A stretch of 43,745 bases of DNA. It comes from Paracoccaceae bacterium (GTDB lineage Bacteria > Pseudomonadota > Alphaproteobacteria > Rhodobacterales > Rhodobacteraceae). The stretch's first letter is position 1. Each line of letters starts with the position of its first letter. Both the position numbers and the translations under genes were made by a program. The stretch is taken from contig CABXKH010000012.1 in NCBI GenBank assembly GCA_902512685.1, positions 1-43,745 of the forward strand, read 5' to 3'. The notes beneath the pieces are model-generated. The model was not told the DNA's origin, ran no database searches, and saw only the letters and a list, made by a program, of their open reading frames with translations. Positions 24,537 to 33,847 of the stretch are shown here, piece by piece.

Positions 24537-25582
24537 GTGCAAATATTTACCTTGGTAACCGCCGTATTTCGGCTGATGACCCATGTTATATCATCGCCGA
24601 AGTTGGCGTGAACCATAATGGAAGTATAAGTCTTGCTCATAAGATGATCGACAATGCCAAAGAGGCTGGGGCTGATGCGGTTAAGTTTCAGGCCTATAAG
24701 ACAGAAGCGCTGATCACAGAAAATACAGAGAAAGCTGAATACCAGAGGGAAACCACCGGAGCTGGGTCGCAAGATGATATGTTACGGCAGCTGGAGCTTC
24801 CCGGTGACGCGTTTTCGGAACTGGCTAAGCACTGTGTTGAAGTAGGGATAGATTTCATTTCAACTGCCTTTGACAGCGATAGTCTTGAGCTTGTATCTAA
24901 ACTTGACCCAGTGTGTCTTAAGTGGCCATCTGGTGAGCTGACTAACACCTTATTTCTCAAGCAGGCCGCTACATATGACCTGCCGATCTTGCTTTCAACC
25001 GGAATGGGTACACTGTCCGAGATATCAAATGCACTAGATCTGCTAGCACTAAATGGCTGTGATGACGTGGCTATTTTGCAGTGCGTTTCGAATTACCCGG
25101 CTGCTATCGAAGATCAGAATCTACGTGTGTTACCAAATATTGCTGCTGCGTTCGGAAAACCAACTGGTTTTTCTGATCATACCGAAGGCCCATATGCTGC
25201 ACTAGCAGCGCGTGCCTTGGGTATGTCAGTTCTTGAAAAGCATTTTACAATGGACCGTAGCATGAAAGGTCCAGACCATGTAGCTTCGATTGAACCAGCA
25301 GAATTTAAGCAGATGGTGACCATCTTACGCAAAGTAGAAAAAGGTCTTGGTGACGGGGTAAAGAGACCTCTTAAATCTGAACATAGCATCCTTACAGTGG
25401 CCCGCAAAAGCTTGGTCTACCAGTACGACCTGCCTGCCGGTCATATATTGGACTTGCATGATCTGACTACGAAGCGCCCAGGTGATGGCCTTCCGCCCAG
25501 TAATGCCGAAAACTTTATTGGTCGCATTCTAAACCAAGCTGTCGTTCGCGATGAAAAGGTTGCTTATTGCCATGTTTCATGA
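24533..25582 (+). CDS. neuB: N-acetylneuraminate/legionaminate synthase family protein
   Basis: 349 residues. The NeuB barrel (about 1-280) includes I-I-A-E-V-G-V-N-H-N-G, D-A-V-K-F-Q, the segment P-S-G-E-L-T-N, G-F-S-D-H-T and the metal-binding histidine in L-E-K-H-F-T. A C-terminal SAF antifreeze-like domain (about 290-349) follows. It condenses PEP with a mannosamine-type sugar to give a nine-carbon nonulosonic acid. With a 4,6-dehydratase, DegT aminotransferase and hydrolysing epimerase in the same operon, a legionaminic-type acid is more likely than plain sialic acid. It overlaps the aldolase gene by four bases and the NeuD-like gene slightly. Confidence 0.95.
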   Translation: MSANIYLGNRRISADDPCYIIAEVGVNHNGSISLAHKMIDNAKEAGADAVKFQAYKTEALITENTEKAEYQRETTGAGSQDDMLRQLELPGDAFSELAKHCVEVGIDFISTAFDSDSLELVSKLDPVCLKWPSGELTNTLFLKQAATYDLPILLSTGMGTLSEISNALDLLALNGCDDVAILQCVSNYPAAIEDQNLRVLPNIAAAFGKPTGFSDHTEGPYAALAARALGMSVLEKHFTMDRSMKGPDHVASIEPAEFKQMVTILRKVEKGLGDGVKRPLKSEHSILTVARKSLVYQYDLPAGHILDLHDLTTKRPGDGLPPSNAENFIGRILNQAVVRDEKVAYCHVS

Positions 25583-26192
25583 TGAGCAACCTGCTCTATG
25601 TTTATTCGGCGCCGGAGGACATGGTAGGGTGGTTGCCGGCATTGCTAGGCGTATTTGGCGAGGAAAGGTAATCTTTGGTGACAACAATCTAACCGTGGGA
25701 ACATTAGTTGATGGCACGAAAGTTGAAGTGTCGAATTTAAGTGACGTAGGAAAATATAATGTGCTCGTGACTGTGGGTGAAAACCGTATCCGGCGCAAAC
25801 TGCAGATGCAAGCAGACCAGCTAGGGCTCAAATGCGCCTTTTTGGTTGCGGACACTGCGAGCTATTTTGCTTCAGACCCTGGAGGCGGCAGCACTATCCT
25901 AACTTCGACTGTAGTGAATCCAGGTGCAAAAATCGGTCGTGGTGTGATAATCAACACTGGCGCGATAGTTGAGCATGATAGTACAATCAATGATTTTTGT
26001 CATCTGGCGCCAAACTCATTAGTATTGGGGGGGTGCACGTTGGATAATGATGTCTTTCTTGGGGCTAACTCTACTGTTTTGCAAGGCTTATATATTTGTC
26101 CGGATGTAATTATCGGTGCAGGTGCTGTGGTCGTCTGCGATATAACTCAGCCTGGTACTTATGCAGGTGTTCCTGCTCGTAGGATAGGCTAA
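25572..26192 (+). CDS. NeuD/PglD-type sugar O- or N-acetyltransferase
   Basis: About 206 residues. The N-terminal sugar-nucleotide-binding fold starts L-F-G-A-G-G-H-G-R-V-V. The C-terminal left-handed beta helix of hexapeptide repeats runs from about residue 90 (T-S-T-V-V-N-P-G-A-K-I-G-R-G) to A-G-V-P-A-R-R-I-G. The catalytic His lies in V-E-H-D-S. PglD acetylates the 4-amino group of UDP-4-amino-bacillosamine; NeuD O-acetylates sialic acid. The presence of dehydratase and aminotransferase favours the PglD/LegH step, giving UDP-diNAcBac. The start could also be ATG 25551; both overlap the end of neuB. Confidence 0.88.
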   Translation: MFHDEQPALCLFGAGGHGRVVAGIARRIWRGKVIFGDNNLTVGTLVDGTKVEVSNLSDVGKYNVLVTVGENRIRRKLQMQADQLGLKCAFLVADTASYFASDPGGGSTILTSTVVNPGAKIGRGVIINTGAIVEHDSTINDFCHLAPNSLVLGGCTLDNDVFLGANSTVLQGLYICPDVIIGAGAVVVCDITQPGTYAGVPARRIG

Positions 26193-26326
26193 TTATATAG
26201 CTTGATTTCTAAAATTTTCGGATTGAGCGTAAAGTAAAGATTATTGCCACCTAGTAATCACAAATTTATAGTTCACCAAGCTTAGATATAATGGTAACAT
26301 GACAGAGCCTAAATTAGTTTAATCAA

Positions 26327-27346
26327 ATGCGAATGAACATAAACACCTTTAACCGAATGCTAGTGTTTATGCCGCTCGTATTTTCTGTACTGTTTGAACT
26401 AAAAAAATTTAAAATTTGGTATCAAATAATATTTCTTTGGGATCAGGGCGCTACCCCGTTTCAAGAATTGCTTCAGCTATCCCCACATTCGTTCAGATAC
26501 TTTCTGATGTATCCAGTTATATATATTTCTGAAAGCATTGGTGTTGATAGAGACTTTTTCTTTTCCCTGATCATCTTATTCATTGGGTTTTACGCTGTGA
26601 GCCTTCTGTGTGCCTCGCTAAAGATCATGAAGGGCAACCACAGGCGCCAAATTATCCCCTGTTTATTTATCAGTGTGGTTATTGTTTTTCTTCTTTTTTA
26701 CATGAACGGACGTGGTGCAATTGCATTGTGTGGCTTTGCGTTACTTGTTAATAATATCATAAAATTAGAAATGGGTATGACGCCGAACGTTTGGATATTT
26801 ACAAATATCTTTCTAGCCTTATTACTCACTAGTGTTAGCTCTGGAACTCTTGCAGTGTCATTTTTGACCTTATCAATGTATTTGTTGCAGCAAATAAAGC
26901 ACATATTGAGTGGGATTTTGAGAGTTCGTTTTTTTGTAGAGCGTTTCAAAATATTTTTTGTATGTTTGTTATTTTGCATTATTTTTAGCAGTATTATTAT
27001 CGTGGGTTTTGAAAAAAATTTAAATTTCTACGGTGTCGGCTACGAAGGCTTTGTCAACATGTTAGGCCACGGAATAGGTGCCGTCCTAAAGCCACTGTTA
27101 CATTCTATTTCAATGACGTCACTTATAGCTATTGTCTGCATTATCGGTATCATATTGAACACAATAGTACAAAGATTCCGATACTCATTAATCGTCAGGA
27201 TCCTCATTATTTGTTGTGGATGTGGTCTTTTTGGTTATACTACACTATCAATGGCGATTGTCCCCTTATTAATCTTGTCAACTTTGTATTTCCCGTATGT
27301 TAGTGCGTCAGCGGACAGGGCGACCCATTTGCGAAATGCAACATAA
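26327..27346 (+). CDS. Multi-spanning membrane protein, candidate polysaccharide polymerase
   Basis: 339 residues with about eight to nine hydrophobic segments and a mid-protein basic loop. The first half has the pattern of a long loop (FLWDQGATPF, HSFRYFLMYP) between TM1 and TM2. No catalytic motif is recognised. Wzy polymerases are poorly conserved membrane proteins of about this size and are expected in clusters with a Wzx-type flippase and a phosphoglycosyltransferase. The operon has no other polymerase candidate. Starts at ATG 26327 or 26333. Very AT-rich, like many wzy genes. Confidence 0.5.
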   Translation: MRMNINTFNRMLVFMPLVFSVLFELKKFKIWYQIIFLWDQGATPFQELLQLSPHSFRYFLMYPVIYISESIGVDRDFFFSLIILFIGFYAVSLLCASLKIMKGNHRRQIIPCLFISVVIVFLLFYMNGRGAIALCGFALLVNNIIKLEMGMTPNVWIFTNIFLALLLTSVSSGTLAVSFLTLSMYLLQQIKHILSGILRVRFFVERFKIFFVCLLFCIIFSSIIIVGFEKNLNFYGVGYEGFVNMLGHGIGAVLKPLLHSISMTSLIAIVCIIGIILNTIVQRFRYSLIVRILIICCGCGLFGYTTLSMAIVPLLILSTLYFPYVSASADRATHLRNAT

Positions 27347-27382
27347 TTGGTTTAATCTAGATTAATTTAAAAAAGGTGTGAA

Positions 27383-28072
27383 ATGATTGATGTTGCGATA
27401 ATCCCAGCGCGTGGTGGGTCGAAACGACTACCAAATAAAAATTTACGCTTTATTGGCGGAAAGCCATTGATCGCATGGACTGTTGAGGCTGCTCTTAACT
27501 CTAACTGTTTTAATCGTGTCGTTGTTTCGACTGATGATGAGTTGATAGCAAAAGCTGCTAGTGATGCAGGAGCAGAAGTCCCCTTTATGCGACCAAAAGA
27601 GTTCGCCTCCGACAAAGCAACTGCTATGGATGTTGCCATACATGCAGTCGATTATTTGGGCACGCCTGATCTTTTCGGTTTCTTACAACCAACATCACCC
27701 CTTCGTACCTCTGCTCATCTAAAAGAAGCTACATCCAAGTTTTTGACCTCGGGAACTGATGCATTAATTTCAGTCAGCAATGGGAAGCCATCTAGTTGGT
27801 TGTTTGAAATAGATACCAAAGGTGAATTGTCCAAGTTATTAAATGGTGATGTTGCTTCCCATAGCCAGCATGCGCAGATGGTTTGCACACCAAATGGAGC
27901 AATCTATCTGTATCGTACAGAGATATTTCTAAGTTATAGAACGTTTTTTCCACCGAAGACTATGGCATATGAAATGTCCTATATCGACAGCATCGACATT
28001 GATGATTTAGACGATTTTCAACTGGTTGAATGTATTGTGGACAACGGGCTGAGGCTTGCTCAAACGCGTTGA
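27383..28072 (+). CDS. neuA: CMP-nonulosonic acid cytidylyltransferase (NeuA/LegF family)
   Basis: 229 residues. The nucleotidyltransferase signature I-I-P-A-R-G-G-S-K-R-L-P-N-K-N is at 6-20, followed by G-K-P-L-I-A-W-T and the L-Q-P-T-S-P-L-R-T block that binds CTP. It activates the nonulosonic acid made by NeuB as the CMP-sugar. Compared with sialic-acid-specific NeuA of Neisseria type it is short and lacks an extra domain, as is usual for LegF/PseF relatives. A ribosome site (AAAGGTGTG) precedes ATG 27383. Confidence 0.93.
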   Translation: MIDVAIIPARGGSKRLPNKNLRFIGGKPLIAWTVEAALNSNCFNRVVVSTDDELIAKAASDAGAEVPFMRPKEFASDKATAMDVAIHAVDYLGTPDLFGFLQPTSPLRTSAHLKEATSKFLTSGTDALISVSNGKPSSWLFEIDTKGELSKLLNGDVASHSQHAQMVCTPNGAIYLYRTEIFLSYRTFFPPKTMAYEMSYIDSIDIDDLDDFQLVECIVDNGLRLAQTR

Positions 28073-28151
28073 ACAAATTTATTGGTGGGTTGAGATCATC
28101 ACTTGATGCTATGCTCAGTAAATTTAAACTCATAAGCCTTTGGTGTTGGCA

Positions 28152-29633
28152 ATGAAATCTGCCTTGATGGCATCAATACTAATCAGCTTTACCCTTCTTC
28201 TTGGACGGCTATCGGGATTCATTCGCGAAGCTTTAATAGCGAGCCAGCTTGGAACTAGTGCATCAGCAGATGCGGTAATTTTAATCTTAACATTGCCAGA
28301 TTTTATGGTAGGTTTCCTAATTTCCGGTGGGATTAACGCAGCTTTATTACCAGCGCTAAAACAGCGTACAGGAAAAGATAGAGTTCTCCTCTCCCACTAT
28401 GCAGGATCTGTGATCACTTTGGGTTTTTTAGGACTTGCGTTGCTGCTCTTTATTTTTGCGGACGTGATTATACAAATTTTTATTCCAAGTGTGGATTTTT
28501 ATGAATCAACAGGGTTTATTACTGGTTTCAGTTTGAGCACGATCGCGCTGCCAGTTGCTGCGCTGATTGGAGTATCGGCGAGTTACCTTAATACTAAGGG
28601 GCGCTTTTCCATACCTGGTCTCAGCGTTTTGATATTTAACGGAACAATATGTATTTATCTAATGCTGCCTTTTATTGATCCTACTAATCTAATCTATTTC
28701 GGAGTGGTAGTGGTGCTTGCGTCTATTCTACGACTTTTGTTTCAGCTGGGTTTTATGCTTGAAACGTTCCAAATCTACGGAAATTCAAAATTTTTCTGGC
28801 CTGAAAACTTCATTCGTAAATTTTTTGAGGGGACAATAGGATTTGGCGTCATGGTAGCGGCGATAATAGTTTTTCGTTCGTTTCATGCTTTGAATGGAGC
28901 GGGTGAGATGGCTGCTTTTAATTATGCTCACAAGCTGTTTGAGTTACCTGCCGCCTTACTAATTGCGCCTTTGTGCATAGTACTCTTACAGATTCTTTCA
29001 GGATTGGATGGCAATGACAAGAAAACTTTCGCAGATAATACACACGCTGGGATTTTAGCGAGTTTTACCTTAGGTTGTGTCGCCACTGCCTTGGGATGGA
29101 TTTATATGCCGCTTGCTGTACAGATTATTTTTGAGAATGGCACTATGACCATGCTTGAAAGCGAGCACATAACCAAGATTGCACTATTATTGTTCACCGC
29201 GTTGCCGTTTTTTGCAATTTTACAGGCTTCTGCAGTCGCTCTCAGTGCTCAAGGTAATCCAAGAAAATTGACAATTAACTGTTGCTTTGGGCTGATCTCA
29301 GGTGTCGCGACAGTTGGAATTGCTAACTTCCAAGGATGGCATCAAAGTTCGGCTGCGATCGGGTTCTTAACATTCAACCTAATTGCTGCAGTCCTGTGCC
29401 TTGGCTCTATCTTCGGTTGGACAAATCCAAAACGCAGCACTTTGAGATTGGTACTCATAATGATCATCAAAATATCCATAGCAGCGGCTTTTTTTGCATA
29501 TATTCAAACTTTAAACCAGAATATTTCTATATTGATGAGTGTTGCGTCAAGTATATTGGCGTCGTTCTTGATGGTAGCGATTAACTTGCCAATTTTAAAA
29601 CCCTTAATAAATATGAAATTTAATAAAAATTAA
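28152..29633 (+). CDS. MurJ/MviN-type lipid-linked oligosaccharide flippase
   Basis: 493 residues, about 13-14 transmembrane segments. The opening (SFTLLLGRLSGFIREALIAS followed by Q-L-G-T-S-A-S-A-D-A) is the typical MurJ/MviN N-terminus, with the conserved Arg of the first loop. MurJ itself flips lipid II, but homologues inside glycan operons act in place of Wzx to flip undecaprenyl-linked repeat units. The operon has no other flippase. ATG 28152 starts at the natural N-terminus; TTG 28140 is in frame upstream. Confidence 0.85.
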   Translation: MKSALMASILISFTLLLGRLSGFIREALIASQLGTSASADAVILILTLPDFMVGFLISGGINAALLPALKQRTGKDRVLLSHYAGSVITLGFLGLALLLFIFADVIIQIFIPSVDFYESTGFITGFSLSTIALPVAALIGVSASYLNTKGRFSIPGLSVLIFNGTICIYLMLPFIDPTNLIYFGVVVVLASILRLLFQLGFMLETFQIYGNSKFFWPENFIRKFFEGTIGFGVMVAAIIVFRSFHALNGAGEMAAFNYAHKLFELPAALLIAPLCIVLLQILSGLDGNDKKTFADNTHAGILASFTLGCVATALGWIYMPLAVQIIFENGTMTMLESEHITKIALLLFTALPFFAILQASAVALSAQGNPRKLTINCCFGLISGVATVGIANFQGWHQSSAAIGFLTFNLIAAVLCLGSIFGWTNPKRSTLRLVLIMIIKISIAAAFFAYIQTLNQNISILMSVASSILASFLMVAINLPILKPLINMKFNKN

Positions 29634-29976
29634 AACACACAGCAGATATTATTACTTTTTTGAATGAAAGTATGCGCGAAGCTACGTGTAATAATCAGTT
29701 TCTAAATAAATATATATTTTATCGATGACTTAGAAAATTTTATAGCATACGAGTATGATTTTGGCATGAAGTAAAGATAACATATTTTCATTTTATGTTT
29801 TCATCTGATCATTGAAATGCTTGGAAATTACAGTCTGGTTCATTGGAAAAAAGGATAAAGAAAATGTGAACAGTAATATCGCGAATCTAAAAAAACGTAT
29901 CGATTGCAGAGATAAGTGGTAGTAATACGATAAAGTATATGATGAGAATGATAATCGTTTTGGCGAGGGTTTGTTA
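29634..29976. other. AT-rich gap inside the glycan operon
   Basis: About 340 bases with very high A+T, no open frame above about 20 codons and no clear hairpin. A promoter for the second half of the operon could lie here, but no paired boxes stood out. Confidence 0.5.
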
Positions 29977-30675
29977 ATGAAGAGAACAGCTGATGAATTC
30001 TATTTGTCTGAAAATAGTTTGGAAATTAAGCAAAGCTTCGTAGAAGTTGCAGACGAAATTGACCTAGAAAACTTTGCGTCTATTGCTGATATTGGATGTG
30101 CTACAGGTGCTTTTCCTTACTATCTTAAGGTTAGATTTCCTACCGTTGAGGTCATTGGAATAGAATACCTCGATAGCCTTTTAAGTAAGGCTAAAAAAGA
30201 GTTTCCTCAAATAGAGTTCAATAAAGGCAACGTCTTAGATAATACATCGGTCAGTCGAAAATTTGACGTAATCACTATGCTTGGTGTGCTGTGTATTTTT
30301 GATGATTATAAATCGGTAATTGAAAATGTTCTGGGTTGGCTGAATCCAGGAGGACGCTTGATATTGCATAACATGGTTAGCGAGTTCGATATCGACGTAA
30401 TCATCAAATATAAAACTTCATCTCTTGACTCAAATTTAGGTAGTTATGAAAGTGGTTGGAACGTGATAAGCGAGAAGTCCTTGTCACTTGTTGCCGGAGC
30501 GAACAATGCTGAAATTGTTTCATCGAAGCCGTTCCATCTGCAAGTTGATCTTCAAAGGAAAGATGATGTGATGAGAAGTTGGACAGAAAAAAATATTCAC
30601 GAAAAACGAGAAATTTATAATGCTTTACATTTGCGCCAACCGCAAAGAATCGTGACAATAAGAAAGAGAGCGTGA
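29977..30675 (+). CDS. Class I SAM-dependent methyltransferase
   Basis: 232 residues. Motif I reads I-A-D-I-G-C-A-T-G-A-F, followed by an acidic end of strand 2 (G-I-E-Y-L-D) and post-motif L-N-P-G-G-R-L-I-L. The fold is the usual Rossmann type, soluble. The target is probably a hydroxyl, amino or carboxyl group of the glycan, judged from the neighbours only. ATG 29977 has GAGGG seven bases upstream; the TTG at 29971 is less likely. Confidence 0.8.
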   Translation: MKRTADEFYLSENSLEIKQSFVEVADEIDLENFASIADIGCATGAFPYYLKVRFPTVEVIGIEYLDSLLSKAKKEFPQIEFNKGNVLDNTSVSRKFDVITMLGVLCIFDDYKSVIENVLGWLNPGGRLILHNMVSEFDIDVIIKYKTSSLDSNLGSYESGWNVISEKSLSLVAGANNAEIVSSKPFHLQVDLQRKDDVMRSWTEKNIHEKREIYNALHLRQPQRIVTIRKRA

Positions 30676-30831
30676 GCCTTGTTTTGCAAGGTTATTTAAT
30701 TATGCAGAGTAAACGCTTTCTTGGACCGCAGTTTATGAATATGATTTACAGCACGCGCTTCACATTAGCCAAATAAGGATATTGGATCCACAATAGAAGT
30801 TAAGTGTCAGAATCGCAGTGAAAAAGATGAT

Positions 30832-31758
30832 ATGAATTACACGCACTCAATAATGTTTCATCACTTCCATGGAAGCAAACATTTACCTTCGCAAGGCAGT
30901 CTAAGTGCCGACGATTTTTCCGATATGTTGGATTGGTTGCAAAATAAATACAATCTAATTGGTGCAAATGAATATCTGCATAAGTTCGAAACCTCTAATT
31001 TAGCAGACCGTGACATCTGTTTATCATTCGATGATGCCCTATTGTGCCAATATGACATTGCTTTACCAATATTGGAAAAGCGTAGGCTTGATGCATTTTT
31101 TTTTGTATATTCATCCGTATTTACTGGTACCCCGGATAATTTAGAAGTATTTCGCTATTTCCGGACAAACAAATTTACAGACATAGAAGATTTTTACAGT
31201 CAGTTTTTCGAACTCTATGAAATTAAATTTCAGGATAGAATTGGTGAACACAGAACTCGATGTGTGAATATTGGATATCTTAGCGCATGGCCAATCTATA
31301 CTGAAAATGATAGGTTGTTTAGATTTCTTAGAAACGAAATTTTAGGTGTCGAACGTTACGAGGAGTTAATGTTACACTTCATGAAAATCAAGGTGTTCTC
31401 GCCTGCTGCAATAATAAATGATCTTTGGATGTCAGAAGTTCATCTCAGACAACTTTCTAACTTAGGACACCTTGTAGGGCTACATTCATATACACATCCA
31501 GTACAAATGAGCAAACTTAGTCACCGAGAACAACTTCTTGAGTATAGAAAAAATTTAGAACATCTAACACCGATTGTTGGTGATATTATTTGTATGTCTC
31601 ACCCATGTGGTGATTACAACGAAGATACAATAAAGATCCTTGGCGACTTGGGTTTGAAAATCGGGTTTCGCTCTAATACCGCCATAAGCACGATTAATAG
31701 TAAATTTGAAATTCCCAGAGAAGATCATGCAAACATTTACAAAGAGATGAATTCATGA
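30832..31758 (+). CDS. NodB-type polysaccharide deacetylase-like protein
   Basis: 308 residues. The first motif reads L-S-F-D-D-A, giving Asp67 and Asp68 of the TFDD catalytic/metal motif. The metal-binding H-S-x-x-H motif is H-S-Y-T-H-P in the last third. A late S-H-P-C-G-D-Y motif matches conserved motif 3. An insert of about 100 residues between motifs 1 and 2 makes it longer than typical NodB domains. It has no signal peptide, so it probably acts in the cytoplasm on a precursor. It overlaps the formyltransferase gene by four bases, suggesting deacylation followed by formylation. Confidence 0.8.
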   Translation: MNYTHSIMFHHFHGSKHLPSQGSLSADDFSDMLDWLQNKYNLIGANEYLHKFETSNLADRDICLSFDDALLCQYDIALPILEKRRLDAFFFVYSSVFTGTPDNLEVFRYFRTNKFTDIEDFYSQFFELYEIKFQDRIGEHRTRCVNIGYLSAWPIYTENDRLFRFLRNEILGVERYEELMLHFMKIKVFSPAAIINDLWMSEVHLRQLSNLGHLVGLHSYTHPVQMSKLSHREQLLEYRKNLEHLTPIVGDIICMSHPCGDYNEDTIKILGDLGLKIGFRSNTAISTINSKFEIPREDHANIYKEMNS

Positions 31759-32540
31759 AAATAACTGTTTTTTCAAGTAACCAACCAAGACATATTAGCT
31801 TAGCGAGAGAGCTTGGGAGAATTGCCGATGAAGTATTCTATATATCTGAGGTAAATACTGTGTTCCCTGGAAAGGTTGCTGACTTCTTCAACAAAAGTGA
31901 AGTGATGCAAAAGTATTTTGAAAAGGTAATAGCGTCCGAAGCAAAGATTTTTGGTGAAATTGGGTTTATTCCAAATAACGTTCGTACGTTATCAATTAAG
32001 AGTGGTGATTTAAATCGTTTGAACAGATCAAAATTGGAGGAAGCTCTTAAATCTGATGTCTATGTAGTTTTCGGCGCGAGTTATATAAAAGGGTGGTTAA
32101 TAGATTTTTTAGTAGAGAATTACGCGCTGAATATTCATATGGGTATCTCTCCTTATTATCGGGGCTCATCGTGCAACTTTTGGGCTCTTTATGATAATAA
32201 TCCAAATTATGTGGGCGCCACTATACATATGCTCAGTAAAGGTCTAGACAGCGGTGATATGCTATTCCATTGCCTTCCTAAATTAAGTGATGGACACTCT
32301 CCATTTGATTTTACAATGCAGTCTGTTGCCGCCGCACAGTATGGCTTATGTGAAGCGTTAAGTGATGGCAATATATTTTCTATGGACCGTGTAGCCCAAG
32401 ATAAAAGTCAAGAATTAAGGTATACGCGAAATTCTGATTTCACCGATCAGGTTGCCAATGACTTCCTAAGCAGGCAATACTCTGTCAACAAGAAGGCGTT
32501 GACAAATTACCCAGAACTTCTTCGACCTTTATTCTATTAA
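31755..32540 (+). CDS. Sugar N-formyltransferase (N10-formyl-THF dependent)
   Basis: 261 residues. The formyltransferase core reads L-N-I-H-M-G-I-S-P-Y-Y-R-G-S (residues 125-138), followed by G-A-T-I-H-M-L-S-K-G-L-D-S-G-D, which provides the Asn126, His128 and Asp catalytic set of Fmt/ArnA/VioF-type enzymes. It would formylate a free amine on a nucleotide-sugar or on the nonulosonic acid. The N-terminal part differs from methionyl-tRNA formyltransferase and the protein is shorter, fitting sugar-specific members. It is translationally coupled to the deacetylase before it. Confidence 0.85.
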   Translation: MKITVFSSNQPRHISLARELGRIADEVFYISEVNTVFPGKVADFFNKSEVMQKYFEKVIASEAKIFGEIGFIPNNVRTLSIKSGDLNRLNRSKLEEALKSDVYVVFGASYIKGWLIDFLVENYALNIHMGISPYYRGSSCNFWALYDNNPNYVGATIHMLSKGLDSGDMLFHCLPKLSDGHSPFDFTMQSVAAAQYGLCEALSDGNIFSMDRVAQDKSQELRYTRNSDFTDQVANDFLSRQYSVNKKALTNYPELLRPLFY

Positions 32541-32676
32541 AGTCGTCATTAAGTGAGCGATTGGCAAGGTAAAATATAGCACTATAGAATGCGGTTTGAA
32601 GAATGAAAATCAAGTTGTTTAGTATATTTTGGGTAAGGCTGAAGTCATTTCATGATACAAGGTCAGTAGTTTAATA

Positions 32677-33816
32677 ATGAAAATACATTACGTCACCGGT
32701 AGTCGCGCAGACTTTGGTTTAATGAAAAAAGTACTGCAGTGTTTGGATGCGCAATCCAATATTGATATCGGTTGTGTGGTGACTGGTCAGCATCTAATAG
32801 AACATTATGGTCTCACGCTTTCTGACATTATCGACAGCAAGCTAAAAATTGTTTCCCAAATACCCGTTGAACTAAACGGTGAGAGCGGGGCCCAAATGGG
32901 AAGAGCGTTTAGTAAAGAGTTGCTGGGTTTTATTGATTTTTGGCAAAGTGAACGTCCTGAATTGGTCTTAGTTTTAGGTGATAGGGGGGAAATGTTAGCT
33001 GCAGCACTAGCTGCGATACATTTGGGCATCCATGTAGCTCATATTCATGGTGGAGAAGTTTCTGGCACGCTAGATGAAAGTTTTCGACATGCAATCTCTA
33101 AATTGGCACACTATCACTTTACAGCTACCAATGAAGCTGCTGAGCGGCTTCTTCGCATGGGGGAATGTAAAAGTCGTATATGGGCTGTAGGTGCGCCTGG
33201 ACTGGTCGATATTGGCAAGGGTGTAATTCGCGAGCCTAATTGGTTGAGCAACACATTCGATTTAGAACCTAAAGGTGATCCAGTAATAGTTGTATTTCAT
33301 CCCGTGGTGCAGGAAACGTCCTTAGTATCTCAACAATTTAATGTACTTTTGCAGTATTTATTAGGTGAGGATTGTCATGGTGTAATTATGCGTCCGAATT
33401 CAGATTCGGGTGGGAAACGAATAGACAAAGTATTAGATGAGCTAACGCAACAAATAGAAGTAAAGAAACGCTTTCGGGTCCTAAAACATTTAAGACGTTC
33501 TGAATATCTTAACTGCCTTGCAAACTGCAGGATGTTAGTTGGTAACAGTTCTTCTGGCATTATAGAAAGTGCTAGTTTAGGCTTAGCATGTATTAATATC
33601 GGTGTACGTCAAAAAGGTCGGTTGCGTAACGAAAACGTGGTTGATTGTGAGCACATGTCTCATGAGTCACTGCGTATTGCGTTTGACGAAGCCCGCACCT
33701 TGGGTCCCCCTTTTACCAATCAGTATGGCGATGGAAGAACTGCTGAAAGGCTTGTGGATTTGCTGTCGACGCTTCAACTATCACAAGCAGCGCTAACAAA
33801 AGTTAATGCATACTGA
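32677..33816 (+). CDS. Hydrolysing UDP-sugar 2-epimerase (NeuC/LegG type)
   Basis: 379 residues, GT-B fold. The start T-G-S-R-A-D-F-G-L-M and the block V-L-G-D-R-G-E-M-L-A-A-A, then H-I-H-G-G-E-V-S-G-T-L-D-E are characteristic of NeuC and LegG rather than WecB. The C-terminal half has VGNSSSGIIESASLG, the UDP-binding region. It releases UDP and inverts C2 to give the mannosamine-type substrate of NeuB. With UDP-diNAcBac as the predicted substrate, this corresponds to LegG. It lies eight genes after neuB in the same direction. Confidence 0.92.
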   Translation: MKIHYVTGSRADFGLMKKVLQCLDAQSNIDIGCVVTGQHLIEHYGLTLSDIIDSKLKIVSQIPVELNGESGAQMGRAFSKELLGFIDFWQSERPELVLVLGDRGEMLAAALAAIHLGIHVAHIHGGEVSGTLDESFRHAISKLAHYHFTATNEAAERLLRMGECKSRIWAVGAPGLVDIGKGVIREPNWLSNTFDLEPKGDPVIVVFHPVVQETSLVSQQFNVLLQYLLGEDCHGVIMRPNSDSGGKRIDKVLDELTQQIEVKKRFRVLKHLRRSEYLNCLANCRMLVGNSSSGIIESASLGLACINIGVRQKGRLRNENVVDCEHMSHESLRIAFDEARTLGPPFTNQYGDGRTAERLVDLLSTLQLSQAALTKVNAY

Positions 33817-33847
33817 AATTCTTCTTTGACACTAGGAACTAATACTT

